Shown piece after piece: positions 43,934 to 44,686 of a stretch of 44,686 nucleotides of DNA. How positions within the stretch are numbered: position 1 is the stretch's first letter; every line of letters begins with the position of its first letter. The stretch lies in contig DXFQ01000139.1 in NCBI GenBank assembly GCA_019114365.1, forward strand, positions 1 through 44,686. The letters are read 5' to 3'. This stretch comes from Candidatus Parakkermansia intestinigallinarum (GTDB lineage Bacteria > Verrucomicrobiota > Verrucomicrobiia > Verrucomicrobiales > Akkermansiaceae). The position numbers and the translations under genes are program-made. The notes under the pieces are model-generated. The model saw only the letters and a list, made by a program, of their open reading frames with translations. It made no database searches and had not been told where the DNA came from.

Positions 43934-44650
43934 ATGCTCGACTGGATTTACCCCGTCACCTGCGAGCTCTGCGGCGAGCGCAGCAAGCTACCCATCTGCG
44001 ACGCCTGCCTCAACAGCCTGCCCGCCGTTCCCAAACCCATCTGTCTCTACTGCGGCGCGCCCGTTGTCGGCGGACAGGACGACGCTTGGCACTGCCGCCA
44101 GTGTCAGGCACGCCCGCGCAGCTTCCACTTTGCCCGCTCGGCACTCGTGAATGACGCCACCGTGATGAAGCTCGTGCACGACTTCAAATACCACGGCGCG
44201 GCCTACCTCGCCCGCGCCTTCGCCGAGCTTCTCAGCAGACTTTGGGAGGAGACGCCGGAACTTGAGGCGCACAAGGACTGGGTGCTCGTGCCGATTCCCG
44301 CCAGCGGAGAACACCTCAGGCAGCGAGGCTACAACCAAGCCGAGCTGCTGGCCACCTGCTTGGCCAAGCTCCGCGGGCTGAACGTCCTCTACCCCATCAA
44401 ACACGTACCGACGGGCGTCAGCAGCCAGACGCGACTCGCCTCAAACGCGCGGCAGCGCAATGCCCTGCGCTCCTATCAGGCCGCCCGCAAGCGCGCGTTG
44501 CCGCCGCACCTGCTGCTCATCGACGACGTCTACACCACGGGCTCGACGATTCGCGCCTGCGCCAAGGTGTTGCGCCGCATCGGCGGGGCCAAGGTCATCG
44601 GCGCGCTGACCTTGCTGCGCATCGTTCGAACGAGCGGCTCACTCCTCTGA
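43934..44650 (+). CDS. comF: ComF-family phosphoribosyltransferase-like protein
   Basis: A 238-residue protein of the ComF/GntX family, linked to natural transformation in some bacteria. Four Cys pairs at the N-terminus form zinc-ribbon sites (CELCGE, CDACL, CLYCGA, CRQCQ). The phosphoribosyltransferase domain has LVPIPASGEHLRQRGYNQAELLA and the PRPP-binding loop LLIDDVYTTGSTI near the C-terminus. The length matches the family. It probably shares the parA transcript, since no promoter is seen in the 47-nt gap. No other competence gene is in the window. Confidence 0.93.
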   Translation: MLDWIYPVTCELCGERSKLPICDACLNSLPAVPKPICLYCGAPVVGGQDDAWHCRQCQARPRSFHFARSALVNDATVMKLVHDFKYHGAAYLARAFAELLSRLWEETPELEAHKDWVLVPIPASGEHLRQRGYNQAELLATCLAKLRGLNVLYPIKHVPTGVSSQTRLASNARQRNALRSYQAARKRALPPHLLLIDDVYTTGSTIRACAKVLRRIGGAKVIGALTLLRIVRTSGSLL

Positions 44651-44686
44651 GCCCCCGGCGCGGCGGGGAGGCGGGCACCCGACCAC

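Overview
The window is a GC-rich stretch of a Gram-negative chromosome, most likely from the Verrucomicrobiota / PVC group (inference; no rRNA gene is present to prove it). The signs are an autotransporter beta-barrel, lipoproteins, an LpxR-like outer-membrane lipid A deacylase, a type II topoisomerase A subunit of the Bacteroidetes/Chlamydia type, a SMUG1-type uracil-DNA glycosylase, and a MoxR/Bat operon that contains a DUF4381 gene. There is no plasmid or phage gene, insertion sequence or CRISPR array; this is core chromosome.

Layout. 2-1426: 3' end of an autotransporter gene. 1637-14557: an 11-gene respiratory complex I operon, nuoD-E-F-G-H-I-J-K-L-M-N, with a candidate promoter in front of nuoD and a strong intrinsic terminator after nuoN; nuoA, nuoB and nuoC are not here. 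14.6-17.0 kb: tRNA-Leu(CAA), a RecQ-type helicase and tRNA-Ser(UGA), all on the minus strand. 17.15-19.5 kb: a tandem 13-bp repeat array and a topoisomerase IV/gyrase A subunit. 19.6-22.7 kb (minus): a cytochrome c maturation pair (ResB-like and CcsA-like) and an LpxR-like protein. 22.9-28.4 kb: two small lipoproteins and a 1316-residue SNF2-family ATPase. 28.4-30.6 kb: a small membrane protein, the acetolactate synthase small subunit and a YbaK-type editing deacylase. 30.8-40.4 kb: a Bat (MoxR / von Willebrand factor A) operon, in which BatB+BatC and BatD+BatE are fused, followed by a DUF4105 membrane protein. 40.6-44.65 kb: an ABC-F ATPase, SMUG1, a ParA-like ATPase and ComF.

How it works together. 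Complex I, cytochrome c maturation and the Bat/MoxR system point to respiratory, envelope-centred physiology. The other genes are housekeeping: DNA repair, chromosome topology and partitioning, translation quality control and amino-acid synthesis.

The most striking general feature is how genes start. Eight genes have a recognisable -35/-10 promoter whose -10 box ends only 6-10 nt before the start codon, which predicts leaderless or nearly leaderless mRNAs. The gaps between genes inside the nuo operon lack Shine-Dalgarno sequences. A second general feature is that many non-operonic gaps hold short tandem repeats with a different unit at each locus. Gene functions come from recognised motifs; statements about organism, promoters and transcription are inference from the sequence.
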